Shown: positions 46,938 to 59,176, counted from the stretch's first letter. The stretch: DNA of 64,000 nt from Diphasiastrum complanatum (GCA_029204225.1 CM055096.1:34361143-34425142); one strand, 5' to 3'. The notes: a model not told the origin generated them from the sequence alone. Program-made: numbers and translations.

Positions 46938-47870
46938 CTAGCTTCCAATGCTCCTATGAAGAATCAAATAGAATGTAAATGAAATGATTCCACCATGCTT
47001 CCAACTCTGAACTCTCTGGAAAAATACAGCAAACAAACAATAAATGTGAGTGATCAACTTTTGCTTGCATGTCTCCTCCTCCTTTGTCCTTTGTTGTCTT
47101 GTATCCACCATGATACTCCATGAATGAGCCTCCATCTTCATCTTGCCACAAGAACCATCAAACCTTGGAAATCCATGAGTAGGTGAGTACATAAATGATG
47201 CAAATCCAGCACCACATGACTCCATAAACCAAGTAGTTTGCACTAGTCCATCTTCAAGATCTACTTGACACAAGAAAATGACCATGAATTCACCAAAAAT
47301 TGACAATCTCCAAGTATTGGCACCAAGTAGCTCAACACTTGAGAACTTAGCCATGGATGAGTGACATAATGAACCTCCAATAGCTTCATTTCCATCAGCA
47401 AAATCAGCCAAGAATGCTAGTACAAATTCAACATCAAAACAATGCTCACCAATGTAGCTAGTTTTACCATATCTTGACAATTTGCACACATCCACATGAA
47501 ATTGCTCAAACATGAGATAGAACAAGTAAAGTAAACTTGAACAACACTTCCTTGCTGCTCCTTTGACCTTACTTGAGTCTTCAATATGCTGAAAAAACAG
47601 ATCCATAACACCTTTGCCAATTACCTCTCCTTTGATGCTCTTGACTAGCTCCAAATTGCCAACTTCCCTTTTGACTAGTTGAAGCGCTTTGAGATCAACC
47701 TCTTGATCTTCAACTTGACCATCAAAGTCATTGAACAAAATTTGTTTTCCAGATCCATTACTTGATTTCACAGCAAGATAACATCCATCCACTTGCATAG
47801 CTCCATGTACACAAGAAGATCCTCCAAAAGATGTTCCACTCTTCATAAGAGATCGATACTCAAGATCCAT
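46938..47870 (-). CDS. Unknown 310-codon frame in place of copia reverse transcriptase
   Basis: The first 13 residues, MDLEYRSLMKSGT, are the N-terminal signature of copia RT (compare MDEEYKSLMKNNTW). From about 47831 to 46951 no RT motif follows: no WVFK, no FLNGEL, no YVDD box. Instead an open frame of about 290 residues contains VEDQEVDLKALQLVKREVG, ARKCCSSLLYLFYLMFEQF, EHCFDVEFVLAFLADFADGN and GFASFMYSPTHGFPRFD. It is Cys-rich with hydrophobic stretches near its middle and C-terminus. At 46950 copia sequence resumes at the HW position of the RNase H lead-in. I recognise no family; it may be captured host DNA or another element's coding sequence. The intact frame over 930 bases is notable beside decayed neighbours. 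Confidence 0.6.
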   Translation of the reverse strand: MDLEYRSLMKSGTSFGGSSCVHGAMQVDGCYLAVKSSNGSGKQILFNDFDGQVEDQEVDLKALQLVKREVGNLELVKSIKGEVIGKGVMDLFFQHIEDSSKVKGAARKCCSSLLYLFYLMFEQFHVDVCKLSRYGKTSYIGEHCFDVEFVLAFLADFADGNEAIGGSLCHSSMAKFSSVELLGANTWRLSIFGEFMVIFLCQVDLEDGLVQTTWFMESCGAGFASFMYSPTHGFPRFDGSCGKMKMEAHSWSIMVDTRQQRTKEEETCKQKLITHIYCLFAVFFQRVQSWKHGGIISFTFYLILHRSIGS

Positions 47871-47888
47871 TGGTTGGATCCACTCCTC

Positions 47889-48434
47889 TTATTTCCTTGC
47901 TTGATCTACACTTGTAGGCTCATCCAAAGAGGTTAGGAAAGCAACATAATTTCCAGAAACTACTTTCTTACCCTTTTGATCATATGTGAGCCTTGAAGGT
48001 ACTTGTCTTTCTCTTGATGTTCTCCTTGGCTTTTGACTTGATGAAGGTCCATCATCACCACCATCCAAAGTAGGATCCTTCTCATCAACATCAAGAATGT
48101 TAGAACCATCTACTTTACCATCAATCATGGTTGAAGACACCTTTGGGATGTTTCCCTCATAAAAAATGACATCTCTACCAACAATCACTTTGTTAGTAGA
48201 AGGAATGTAAACCTTGTAGGCTTTACTCACCTCACTATATCCAACAAAAATACCTCTTCTTGAAGATGGATCCTCCTTGGTCCTATCATCAAGAGTAATG
48301 TTGACATAGCATGTGCATCCAAAGGTTCTTAGAAAGTTTACACTCGGCCTCCTCTTGAATAGCATCTCAAAAGGTGTCCTTCCATCCAAAATAGCACTCG
48401 GCCACCTATTGCACAAGAAATTGGCACACAACAA
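47889..48434 (-). CDS. Copia integrase C-terminal region
   Basis: This 181-residue frame reads FLCNRWPSAILDGRTPFEML, VNFLRTFGCTCYVNI, RRGIFVGYSEVSKAYKVY and VIVGRDVIFYEG, the copia integrase C-terminus, then a Ser/Arg-rich hinge. The catalytic core to its right is missing; the copy is cut at about 48445. A stop separates it from the next frame. Confidence 0.9.
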   Translation of the reverse strand: MLCANFLCNRWPSAILDGRTPFEMLFKRRPSVNFLRTFGCTCYVNITLDDRTKEDPSSRRGIFVGYSEVSKAYKVYIPSTNKVIVGRDVIFYEGNIPKVSSTMIDGKVDGSNILDVDEKDPTLDGGDDGPSSSQKPRRTSRERQVPSRLTYDQKGKKVVSGNYVAFLTSLDEPTSVDQARK

Positions 48435-48445
48435 AGCTTGATCAT

Positions 48446-49940
48446 TTTAAATTGCTGGTACGGATGGTATTTTAATCTGATCCCCAAAATACTGAGATCT
48501 TCTTGTGGTATTCAATAGATTCAATTATGTCATCTTTTCTATAGTTGAAAGACTACAAACTATGCATAAATGATCTAGTGAGGAATAATTGCTTACTTCA
48601 TGGCACTCACTATAATTTTGTGGCATGAGACTTAGAGATTCTGGATTCATCCAAGAGAGTGAGACCCGTTGATCGTCTTTCACATTCTATAGATGAAGTA
48701 ATATGTATGTCAAGTATCTTACCACCTTGGGGCATCATGAATGTGTAGCTGGAAGCACCTAAACTCCATTGACTGACCTCAACACATAGTGTTGCCTTTG
48801 CAAGACAAGGCCCAAAAAAAAAAAATTCAAAGAGTTTAGTTCTCCAAAATTGTTCAAAAGGTGAATTTCAATTTCTACCATAAAAGCACGAGCAATTATT
48901 TGTCCAACAGGTCGAATCGTCTAATGAAAACAGTGAGACAAATAAGCAAAAGAATATTGCACCTGAATATAAGAGAATATTATGATTCGTGCGGAAAAAC
49001 CAAAAGCCAGTTCTCTTAAATGATGCTTTGATTGTTGGAGATGAAGCAGTCAAACTCGTGAGCTTAAGCGAATCTCAACTAGAAAAAATAGCTTAAGCTT
49101 ATCCAAGTCAGATTCTATAGTATGTAGTTTCAAGTAGACAATAACCCTTTCTTTTGAAGACAAAAAACAACAACTTTAATGGGCAAAGATCATCATTATA
49201 AGACATTGTGGTTGTTGAAAGGTTTGAGACATAACTACATTACTACGATCATGCGGATATGTATATAGGAATTATGAGTAATCATAAGTTTTTTAACAAG
49301 AGGTTACAATGTCTTCAAGTGCCATAGAACCATTCCTTATTAGTTTGTTACTTGAATTCTAGCACACTCTAAAAGCATTGTCTCTTTGGTTATCATTGTG
49401 CTCAAAGATACTGCTACTTTCAATGCTTCATAGAACCTCTTTAAGTCATGGCCAAAAAAAAACCGTGTGAATTGATACTTCCCATAAGCAAGCATGTATC
49501 ATGTCCATTAACAGTATCATAAAGTGATTATGAGACAAACCGAGAATTTGTTGGGCGGCCATCTGGATTTAGTTATAAGCTACATTTGAGCAGAACATGG
49601 ATCATGCATCCAAAACCATTATGTATGCAAATGGTGCTCATTTCTACCAGAAAACAACATGTACACAGGTGGTCCATTGCATTTAGGATGGTGGCCAACT
49701 ATCTTTTAGGCAACATGCTATGAATTACCAACGATTAAATGAGTGCAGCTACAAAAAACACTTGTGGAGGTGCGATCTATTGGCCATCAGATGTTCACTA
49801 GCCAGTGGCCCACAGAACATACTAAAAGTTTTAAAAAAATGTATGCACTACTGCAATTTAACAGCAGGTAGCTAACTGTTGTCCAAAGGCAACATAAAAG
49901 AAGTGAATTCGAGTGTCGTACCTTACAGATTGATCAAGAA
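48446..49940. other. No gene recognised
   Basis: Mixed sequence between two copia elements with no long frame and no gag or protease motif. Confidence 0.4.
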
Positions 49941-50012
49941 TGCTCTTGAGTGTTGGGTTCCTACTGGTCTGATAATGCCAACGAGTTGGGTTTGAATAAC
50001 TCTAATACCAGC

Positions 50013-51105
50013 TTGTTGGGTTTCTAGTATGTGGAATAAATAGAGAGAACTCAACATGCAAATTATAACAAGATCTTTACCAAACTATAGCTTCAGACTT
50101 TAACTTAGATCAACAGGAAGGATATCTTGTAGGTGTCGAAGACAACCATGAAGGCAACGAAACATAGTTAGGCATCTAAGACAACCATGCTTCCTTCGAA
50201 TTTAGATATCCTATGTGAGTTTTGGAGTGAGTATCAGTGTATGAAAGAGGAAGAATCAGCAAGCATTCATAGTGGAACACACATAAGAAAATAGAAAATC
50301 TGAATTAAGCTGTTGTGAATACAACTATCATATGACGATCATGTGTCCAAGAATGGTTCACAGTAATAGCGCACTATGTGTTGTGATCTTACTTAGCTAG
50401 CTATAGATTGAATAATTATCTATACTTCTTGAATAACTTTCACTCTCTCTAAGATCTCTGATCCTATGAAAGCAGATAATTAAGATACAATGGAGTTCAC
50501 TGAGGAACTCTGAATCACACTACTGATCTACGTGGATCTCTGTGTGATCACTCTCACTTCTTGCTCAATTACTCACTTCTTTCTCATTCGTGAGTTGCTG
50601 TTATGTATATATACATGGAACAATCACAATAACTGTGTGGTCAACCAGCGTGAAACAATGCAGTTACTAGAAAGTACTTAAGTGAATTGTAACGTAGTCT
50701 GTGCTGGACAGGGCAGAGGAAGAGCTCCATTTTGAATGCGACAGTCGACGATCGTCGAAGACTTCGGGCAAGTCAAGTCGACTGGCTTGCTCTTGAGAGG
50801 ATGTCATTGTCTATGACTTCAGTGACTTTGAAGTCGATGACGTGGACTTTGATGTCAATGGAGATGTTTCCAGGACTTCGATGACTTCGATGTCTGGGAG
50901 GTCGATGACGTGGACTTCGAAGTTGATGGAGTTTGTTGACAGGATGTCAATGACTTTGAAGTCGGAGACTTCGATGTTGATCTTGCTTCTGCTTCAGTTG
51001 ATTGATTGCACAAACGTTCGACTTTTGAGAGTAAGGCTGCATGTCGTTGTAGAGAGAGCTTATATATTAACATAGTATACTTGTGCTCAAAAATCGAATT
51101 CAGGT
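50013..51105 (-). repeat. Probable LTR of the adjoining copia element
   Basis: It lies just 3' (minus strand) of a TTAAGGGGGAGC purine tract, has a GTATATATAC box at 50605-50614 and ends CCCAACA (minus) at 50013. The part 50740-51000 is built from imperfect repeats of a unit like TCGATGACGTGGACTTCGAAG, which gives Asp/Ser-rich artefact frames. The start near 51105 does not show a clean TG, so its boundary is uncertain. Confidence 0.5.
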
Positions 51106-51109
51106 GAAT

Positions 51110-52525
51110 AGGAGTGAAGCTCCCCCTTAAGCTTAACTCCTAGGATCCTGAATGAAATTGAGCAAGCTACATAATACAACATGTTTTTCCCTCAACATAG
51201 GCTTAGTCAAGATATTAGCCAACATACTGTCAGTTGGACAATAATCTAATTTGACATCTTTATTTTGAACTTTCTCTCTAAAAAAATGAAATTGAACTTC
51301 AATGTGTTTAGTTCTGAAGTGAGTTCGTGGATTCAGAGATAGAGCAATGTACCTTTGATTGTCACAATGGAGTATAGTTGGACTGATTTGAGGGATCCTA
51401 AGATCCTGAAGCAATCTTCTAAGCCAGATGATTTCCTTTACTACAGAGGTGGCTGCAACATATTAGGACTCTATGGAAGACAAAGAAATGCATTTCTACT
51501 TTCAACTATTCCATGAAATGGGTCCTCTTGCTAGAAAGCAAAGATAGCCAGAAGTGGATTTTTTTGTGTCCACATTACCAGCCCAATCATAGTCGGAAGA
51601 AGTAAGTAATGTCAATGCATTCTCTGTATTTCCATTATAGCACAAATCATTGTGCTTAGTGGCTTGAATGTATCTTAGTGCTCTAAGTAGAGCCTTCCAG
51701 TGAGATAGGCCAGTATTTGACATGAACTGTGACAATGTGCTGAATGTAAATGCTAGATCAGGTCGAGTGTAGACCATGGCATACATGATCGATCAGACTA
51801 TCGACTGATAGGGGTATTTGCACATCTCTTTCTTCTTTGCATCAGTTGTCGGGCACATATCCTTTGACAATTTGAATTTTGGATCCATAGGCGAGTCAAT
51901 AGACTTGCAGTTTTCCATGCCATACTTGTGAACCACACTGTATAGATATTTTTCTTGGCTTATCGCACCATTTGGATTGAGCTTCAACTTGAAAAGCCAC
52001 ATAGCCTTCGATGATCTTTGCATCAGGAGGAGCTTAGACAAGACCCCAAGTCTTGTTCTTCATCAATGAATTGTACTCAACATGCATGGCAGAATGCCAG
52101 TTGTCTGCATTCGAACTCGACAATACTTCTACTACTGAGGCAAGTTCATCATTACTGATGAATGCCTGAGGGGTATATCGATCAGGCTCTTGTCGATGTC
52201 GAGCATATTTTTAAGCAAAATTCGGTTGCTGAGATGATGATTCTCCTTGATGTGCACCGTGGGTATCTTCAATGTTTGTCAGAACAATCACAGGGTCGAG
52301 GCCTGTCGATGGTGATAGGAGTCGTTGGAACAAACTCCTGCATTGGCTGCTTCTGCTTGAAGTCGTAGAACCTGTCTTCAAGGAAGACTAACTCTCGACT
52401 GACTGAGATACTCAACTTGACATCATGGATCCAATAGGCTTTGTGTGATGTCGAGTATCCAACGAAGATACTCTTGCAGTTGACAGGGTCAAGCTTCTTT
52501 CTCAGATCTAAATTAGATTACCTCC
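51110..52525 (-). mobile_element. Ty1/copia remnant, reverse transcriptase core deleted
   Basis: Minus-strand order: integrase end (52520-52300: CKSIFVGYSTSHKAYWIHDV), RT start (HVEYNSLMKNKTWGLV near 52060; WLFKLKLNPNGAISQ near 51965), then directly EKYLYSVVHKYGMENCKSID (51950), RNase H (51786-51502: MYAMVYTRPDLAFTFSTLSQ, SDYDWAGNVDTKKSTSGY) and its end (51414-51133: HCDNQRYIALSLNPR, RTKHIEVQFHFFREKV). The catalytic RT centre between GAISQ and EKYLY has been lost. Confidence 0.88.
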
Positions 52526-53214
52526 TTATAGTTAGTAGATTAGATAGTTAGGCAGAAGAGGTAGATGAATAGGATAGCCAGTAGTATAGACTAGATTAGG
52601 TAAGTCTAGATTAGGTAGATAGTTAAGTTAAACGTTAGGTAAGCTAGGCTTACTTGTAGATCGATTCGATTATACTAAAATGCTGCCCCTTAGCATAGTT
52701 TAGTTGTGATTTTAGAATAGATAGGAAATTAGTTGTGATATAAAATAGCCTTGCTCTCAAGTAGAGAGAGAATCCAAGTGCTAATACTTGAGTAGAGAGA
52801 GAAAGCAAAAAATGTTTCCCCCTCTAAATATGATTGGTTGAGTAACTTATGAGCCCTCAAACTTGATTGGGCCAATTTGGTGGATTTCTAGTTTTTTTAT
52901 TGGTCACTAGCTCTCATGCCAACACATAGGGCAGTGTCACACATCCAACCTCATCATGACAAATGTAACAAGCCTAACCTAGCTCAAGCCACATCAAATC
53001 CTACTTTAGGCCTAATCATGACTTTACATGTGTACTTGCCCATTTTGCCTCTAAAGTCAATATTGGCCCTATCTCCTACTAAGATGCGGATAGATGTCTA
53101 CAAAATTTAAAGTACCCCTAGATCTAACATGATTATGAATATTTTTCACACGTGGGAACATGCTCCACACGTGTGAGATTTTCATACTTACAAGAACTAT
53201 ATATTCAAGCCAAA

Positions 53215-53272
53215 TTTTGCCAATTTTTCACAAATTTTGCCAATTTTTCACAAATTTTGCCCTAATTTGTCA
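53215..53272. repeat. Tandem repeat, three copies of about 21 bases
   Basis: The unit is like AAATTTTGCCAATTTTTCAC. Confidence 0.85.
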
Positions 53273-54399
53273 ATCTTTTTACCAAGTTGGTGGCTAGGTA
53301 GATCAACCACCTCAATGATTCAAGGAAGTTGCTCCTATAATTTAGGCATTATGACCAAACAAACCTAACTAACCCTATGAATGAGATCTAACCTATCTAG
53401 CGTAGATCTCACATGTGGCAACATGGATTCACACATGTGGATTCCAAAGTATATCAAAAATTACATTCAACCGAGCTAGAATTTGCTATTGTTCACACTT
53501 TGTCAACATTTTACACGTGTGAGGGTAGCAAAAAAAACATATGATTGATCTTCTAAGGAGTGTGTGATTGCACATGAAGCTCTCTCTTGATTGTAGCAAG
53601 CAATCTACTTGAAAATGTCAAGGCCAGAGCACACAATCATGCATCCACCCACCATAACTTCATCATACACATAATGAGAAGATTCTTGATGAAAAACTAA
53701 GTCCAAAAATAGGTTGCTCTCAGGTAGAGAGAGGAAATGAAGCACACACTCTCGGGTAAAGAGAGAGAACATAGAGAAAAACTAAGTGTCAGAAGCAAAA
53801 CTCTCATCAAAACTTAATTACCAGGGTTCCAATTCGTATGTGCAAAGAGATCTCATTACCATATAATCCTAGCTCGAGTTCTTGCATGTGGAAATGCTCT
53901 CAAATGATTGAACCCCATTGATTGCCTTTCTACATCATGATTGGGCCCCTAGATTTGCACCTGATTGCACCTCATAATTTCCACCTCACAATTTGATTGG
54001 GCCTCATGATGTTGACCTCTAAACATGATTGGTCTACATGTAATGCACATCTTAAAGTGATTGGCCTTGTGATCTACACCTCTAAATGTGATTGGGCCAA
54101 ATGAATGCATTTCAATCTTAATATTATGTGACAAATGTCACTATCTCACTAGAACTCGAGTTTGAGGCCTATTGACTACTCAAATTCAACATAAATGAAC
54201 TAAAATGACTAGGCACATGTGATATTTACATATGTATAGGAAATTGCAAAAACTATCAAGTTAAATTTTGCATATTCCTCACAATTACGTGATGGTAGTT
54301 TTGATTTTTAAGGCTGAAATCTTAGTTGAGGGCTAAAGTAACATGCATTTGTTGTCATTAAAAAATAATTGCAAAATCATGCAAACAATGCATGAGCGC

Positions 54400-54470
54400 C
54401 TATAAGCAAAAGCAAAAGCAAAAGCTATTTTAGTTTGCATGAGCCTACGTCGTGAGCAAAAGCAAAAGCT
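54400..54470. repeat. GCAAAA hexamer repeats in two clusters
   Basis: Runs of AGCAAAAGCAAAAGC lie on both sides of a TTTGCATGAGCC segment. Confidence 0.75.
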
Positions 54471-54779
54471 TTGCATGGATCCATGGTACCTTTTCCTATC
54501 TGCTTTACATCATTCCTTTTTTGCTATTGAATCAGAAATAGACCACCTTGGTCAGCATATCATCTGATTTGCAGTGAATTTCTTTGACGATTGCTCAAAT
54601 TTGTTACAAACATGGTGGCTTCATCATTAGGCTTGTCGGTGCTTTTTCAAAATAGCATGTGCATAGATAGATGGTTGTTTTATTTTTCTCACAAAAGTGG
54701 TGTTCATTTGTTGCTTATTATTCTAACTTAAGAATTAGAGCGTTTGAACTTTTTGCAAGTTGGATGAGGAGTTGAATTT

Positions 54780-54945
54780 TGAAACATGAATATCGTGAAT
54801 ATTGAAATGTGAATATCGTGAATACTGAAACGTGAATACTGAAACGTGAATACTCTGAATATTGATTGTGAAACTCTGAATACTGATCGTAATACTCTAA
54901 ATACTAATCGTGATACTTTGAATATTTTGATCGTGACATATTTTT
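54780..54945. repeat. Degenerate tandem repeat, unit about 15-18 bases
   Basis: Repeated variants of GAATACTGAAACGTGAATA decay into looser GTGAAT-type repeats up to about 55300. Confidence 0.75.
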
Positions 54946-55699
54946 AATAATGCAATTGTGAATAGAAAATAACAACTTTTTTAGATACTAAAATTGTGAT
55001 TTTTTTTTTTTATATATCGAATTATGAATTTTATTAATTATATCGAATTATGAAATTAGTGAATACTCAATCATGATATTTGTGGTTATTTGAGAGTGTT
55101 TAATTGCACAAATTGTAACTATTTTTGTGAATTGAATCGTGAAATTGAGAACGATAAAATTTATCACTACTTTCATCAATTCAAACACAATAAGTTGTTA
55201 TATTCATTTTCTACAATTGTGAATGTGAATCATGAAATTATAAATATTACATCGTGAAATTCACTACTTTCGTGAATATTAATTTTGAAAATTTTATATT
55301 ACTTAATAATAAAATTTGTCATTACTTCTGAAAATTGATTGCAATATTGTGAATCTACTATTTTAAAAGTTATGCATAATTTTGTGACTATGAATTTTGA
55401 ATTTGTGATATGATAAATCCTCAAATATAAAAATAATTATAATTATTTGTAAAGTTAGAAAATGACTAAATAATTTTCATGCATTTTTACTAAATGGTCA
55501 ATTCTAATGTCAAAAATTTACGAATCCCAAAACACCACAATAATGGCAAGGGGAAGTAGTGAAAAACTCCACTACCATAGTACCAACAAAATCCAACTAC
55601 AATTTACAGGAACATATACATTCTTATAAGTTTATCTAAAGTTAATCAAAAGAAGGAAGCAACACTTCAAACCAACTACCTAGCCACTTAGAAAGGTTA

Positions 55700-55775
55700 C
55701 CCAACGATATTGGTTCAGTTGGTTAGCTTTTGACATCCGAAGTTTCTTTGGTCTTAGGTTCGAGCCTCTCCTTGG
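55700..55775 (+). mobile_element. tRNA-derived SINE head (candidate)
   Basis: A box-A-like TGGTTCAGTTGG (55711-55722) is followed 34 bases later by a box-B GGTTCGAGCC (55757-55766), the spacing of an internal RNA polymerase III promoter. The flanks do not pair into an acceptor stem I can recognise, so a tRNA-related SINE or tRNA pseudogene fits better than a working tRNA gene. Confidence 0.55.
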
Positions 55776-55779
55776 AAAC

Positions 55780-56435
55780 AAATGAAATATCTTACAAATA
55801 GATACATAATTCTTTAGGCATTTATCCACATAAGAAACAACAAGAATGTATGAAGAACTTCTCCATGAATCATTGTCTCCCACAATTTGCTCCTTATTTT
55901 GTTGTTTGAAGAATAGATAGTGGAGTTAATTGTTCAATTTAGCTAGATAATGTAAATGACAAGAGTTGTGGAACGAGATAAAAAGCATAACAATAAGAAC
56001 TTCAAACTAAAACTAGTGGATGTTGATAATCATGAGAGCAAATATGTTAATACTTTACAATTTGGCATAATCATTCTAGTAGGCCTTTTAAAACTATTGG
56101 AATTTCTTTTCATTTTGTTGACACTTGCTTTATTAACAATTCTTTTGATCTTGTGATAATATATGCATTATGTGATCAAACTGCATTTTTGCTTCTGGCT
56201 CATTGTTCCATGGTCTAATGTGACACAATTATGTTTCAATCAGAGTGACCCATTCCTCTCCAAGGTTAATTTAATTAAATGATCAAAAGTAAAATGTATG
56301 TCGAAAAGCAAGACGATACTGAGTACTAAGCTCTTCCATAAAAACTCAATTGCACCATAAAAAAATCATCATGCTAAATGTTAAGCTTTCAAACTATATG
56401 CCACTCAAAATCCTTGAATTTTGGGATCATAACAT
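55780..56435. other. No gene recognised
   Basis: AT-rich; may include the SINE body. Only one short frame (55956-56156) with no known family. Confidence 0.4.
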
Positions 56436-56439
56436 TACA

Positions 56440-56650
56440 CTAAGACTTTCAATCCAATCGTGAAGCATCAATTTATTTGAACATTATTGGCTATTGTAGC
56501 TATAGAAGATCCGGGCATTCATCAAATGGACATTCAAACAACATTCCTTAATGAATACATACAAGAAGACAATTATATCTATCAACCAAAAGATTACATC
56601 CTTGAAGAGCACAAAGTCTTCAAATTGAAAAAGCAATTCCCATAATGTTC
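56440..56650 (+). pseudogene. Ty1/copia reverse transcriptase scrap
   Basis: It reads TLLAIVAIEDPGIHQMDIQ, TTFLNEYIQEDNYIYQP and EEHKVFKLKKQFP, the copia RT block around H-Q-M-D-V-K-T-A-F-L-N-G, with a stop near 56485. No other parts of an element are nearby. Confidence 0.85.
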
Positions 56651-56654
56651 TCAT

Positions 56655-59170
56655 TTGTAATTCTTATCACCTTTTACATGACAATGATTCATCTCTTGTA
56701 AACTTGTTGAGATGTTCTTCAATATAACATTTCACACCTAAGAGGCATCATAGAGTGCATCTTCAGCCCTATGGAGTCGTCCACTTACAAAGTCTTAAGC
56801 CATTTTTTTAATCACACATTACATGGACCAAATGCTACAACATCCTTACTTTGTGATTGCACAAGCGTAGTAGGTCAATGCATACACATTAACTTTCATG
56901 AATCATACAAAGACCAAGATAATCAATATCTCTATCACTTCTCCAAAGTGAAAGGCATAATCCACCATGATGAAAGCTAGCAAAGAATTAAATGTTCTTA
57001 GATAGTCTTCTACACTTCTCTGGTTTTTGTTCTTGACAAGGATACACCAATGACCGAGATTAGCTAATCTCCAACCAACTTGAAAAGAATGGATCCTTCT
57101 CTATCTATGCTTGACAATGAACAAAATCATAGGCCACAAGCTATTTTTACAAACCTTGCCTTCCCTTCCCTTCCCTTCTCAAGTTCCAAAGCTAGAATGT
57201 TTTTACAATAACAATATGTAACATTGTCCATAGGCATGAATTTTTTAATGTTCTTTGAGTTGTCCACCCTTTTGGGTCCCATGCCTAGCTTAGGCATTGA
57301 TTCCACAATAGCCATGGCACAGAAGTAGCAGCTTTCTTTGTGTTATTTCTCCAATGACATGCTCCATTCTTGAAAGAATAATGCATACCTTTCTCACATA
57401 TGTAATTGGAACTGTTAGCTGACCATGGCCCATACATGGCCAGCGATTCTCAATTTACAATATGCATGGGTGCATGCTTGTCAAACGAAGATGTTCATTA
57501 TGTGTCTACTAGCCTTTGCCCAAGCATGGGGTCTTGTGCAACATATGGATTTGTCTTGGAAAATAGTATACGTAATTCATACCAAATCATTCAGAAGTTT
57601 TTTATACCTGTAAAATTTAAACAGGAATCGGACCAAACACCCAATGCATCATGACAATCGAGAAGTTCTTCAATCTCAATGAAACTCGGCCCCCATTCAC
57701 CAAGCACCAAGAAAGCAATGACCAATACACCAGCGATTAAGGACCTCCTACATCGTCTATCTCTAGCAAGCATACAAGAAAGAGATCACAACTTAAAAGA
57801 AACTGAAGACCGATCATCTATCGCTAATCCTAGTAAACATATAGCAAAATATCAGGCTGGCATAGCATCCGTACACAGCTTCCACCTAAGACCCCCTTTA
57901 AAAGAGATATATCTTTCAGATATAGATTCAAGATAAGTTTTCATCACTTAGAAAGAAGTGAATTGTCATTTGCAGTAGTCCATGAGCTTTCAACAATATA
58001 TAGCTTTGATCAACATCCTTGGAAAATAGATTTATAATTCTTGACAAAATCATGTTATACGGTCCAAGTATTGACCAACAATATGTCTACGAGCTTCAAT
58101 TATTTTTGGCTAGTTTGGATGAAAAATAAAAAGATGGCACTCTGTCAAAAAATCATTATAGACTATTTTATGTGAACATCATTAACAGATTATATTCATC
58201 TCTACATAAATAATCTTTCCTTCACATACAAATAGAGCAAATATTATAGCCAAATCAGTATAATTTGCTACAGCTAGAGTCTATAGTTCCCACCCGAATA
58301 GTCAGCGACACTCTAGCCATCCACTCTGCAACTGTACATTTTCTTCACCTTCCTTTTCATTTTCCTAATCTCAATTCTTTTTGTTTACAATTTGCCACAA
58401 CTGGAAATAACAGCAATCTTTCCAAAAAAGATTGATGGCAGCATTTTTAGCTCCTTTTAAGTTACTTAGGTATAAGCATCGTAGATAAATCACTTGCTAG
58501 CAAGTTTCCAATTACACTCTTGTAGTGATCCCCTTAGTATTCACATTAGTAACTTTTAACTCCTTCACAGAAAAGTGAGTCTTGTATTTCCAGCAATTTT
58601 TTCTTTTATTCCCTTAAAGAAGTTACTGGACTGGTGGCGTGTGGCTGATCCACTCTTCAAAGGTTGCAGCATATGGATTTTCCCTCTTCATGCTAGATAA
58701 TGAATGAAATCAATTCACCACCTCAGGCTTCGAGCTACTCTTAAGACCTTTCATTCTCGTACTCAAAGACCAAACCAAGTTGGTAGTTGACCTATATGAC
58801 ACTTTCAGATTTCTGTTCGTCTTAGACATGCGTAAACAGAATTTTCTTGTCATAATTCATGCCTTTATACAGAACCCAACAATCATCTCAAAGTTATTAG
58901 AGCAACCTATACTGAAAGTTGAACCTTAACTTGAAAAACATGGCCTTTCTTAATCGGGATGAGCTAAGAGCAAAGTAAAAAGTACAAAAGTTAGTAGTCA
59001 TTCAATGACCATAATGATCTCTCCAACAGCAAAACAGAAATTTCTGTACAAAAACCCCTCGTTGAAAAAGTCTCATGTTTAGCAGACGTCAACTAATGCA
59101 CCATGCCTCTCGAAAAAACATTAAATGTACGGGTATAGGAGTAATAGAATTAAGCAAACAGTTCATTGTC
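56655..59170. other. Intergenic region 3' of NOP10, no gene recognised
   Basis: Frames of 82 and 85 codons on the plus strand (57406-57654, 57679-57936) show no family I know. The part close to 59177 should contain the NOP10 3' untranslated region. Confidence 0.45.
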
Positions 59171-59176
59171 TAAGGG

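Larger units (their letters stand above)
45759..48445 (-). mobile_element. Ty1/copia element lacking reverse transcriptase
   Basis: On the minus strand the order is: integrase C-terminal part (48434-47889), an unfamiliar frame (47870-46938) that starts in the RT N-terminus, RNase H (about 46950-46364), polypurine tract and 3' LTR. The 5' part (LTR, gag, protease, integrase core) is missing beyond 48445. It cannot make its own reverse transcriptase, so it was a non-autonomous or recombinant copy. Confidence 0.85.
52526..55690. other. Intergenic, short repeats only
   Basis: AT-rich with AGATTAG-type simple sequence near 52520-52680 and the tandem repeats listed separately. No gene recognised. 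Confidence 0.5.
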
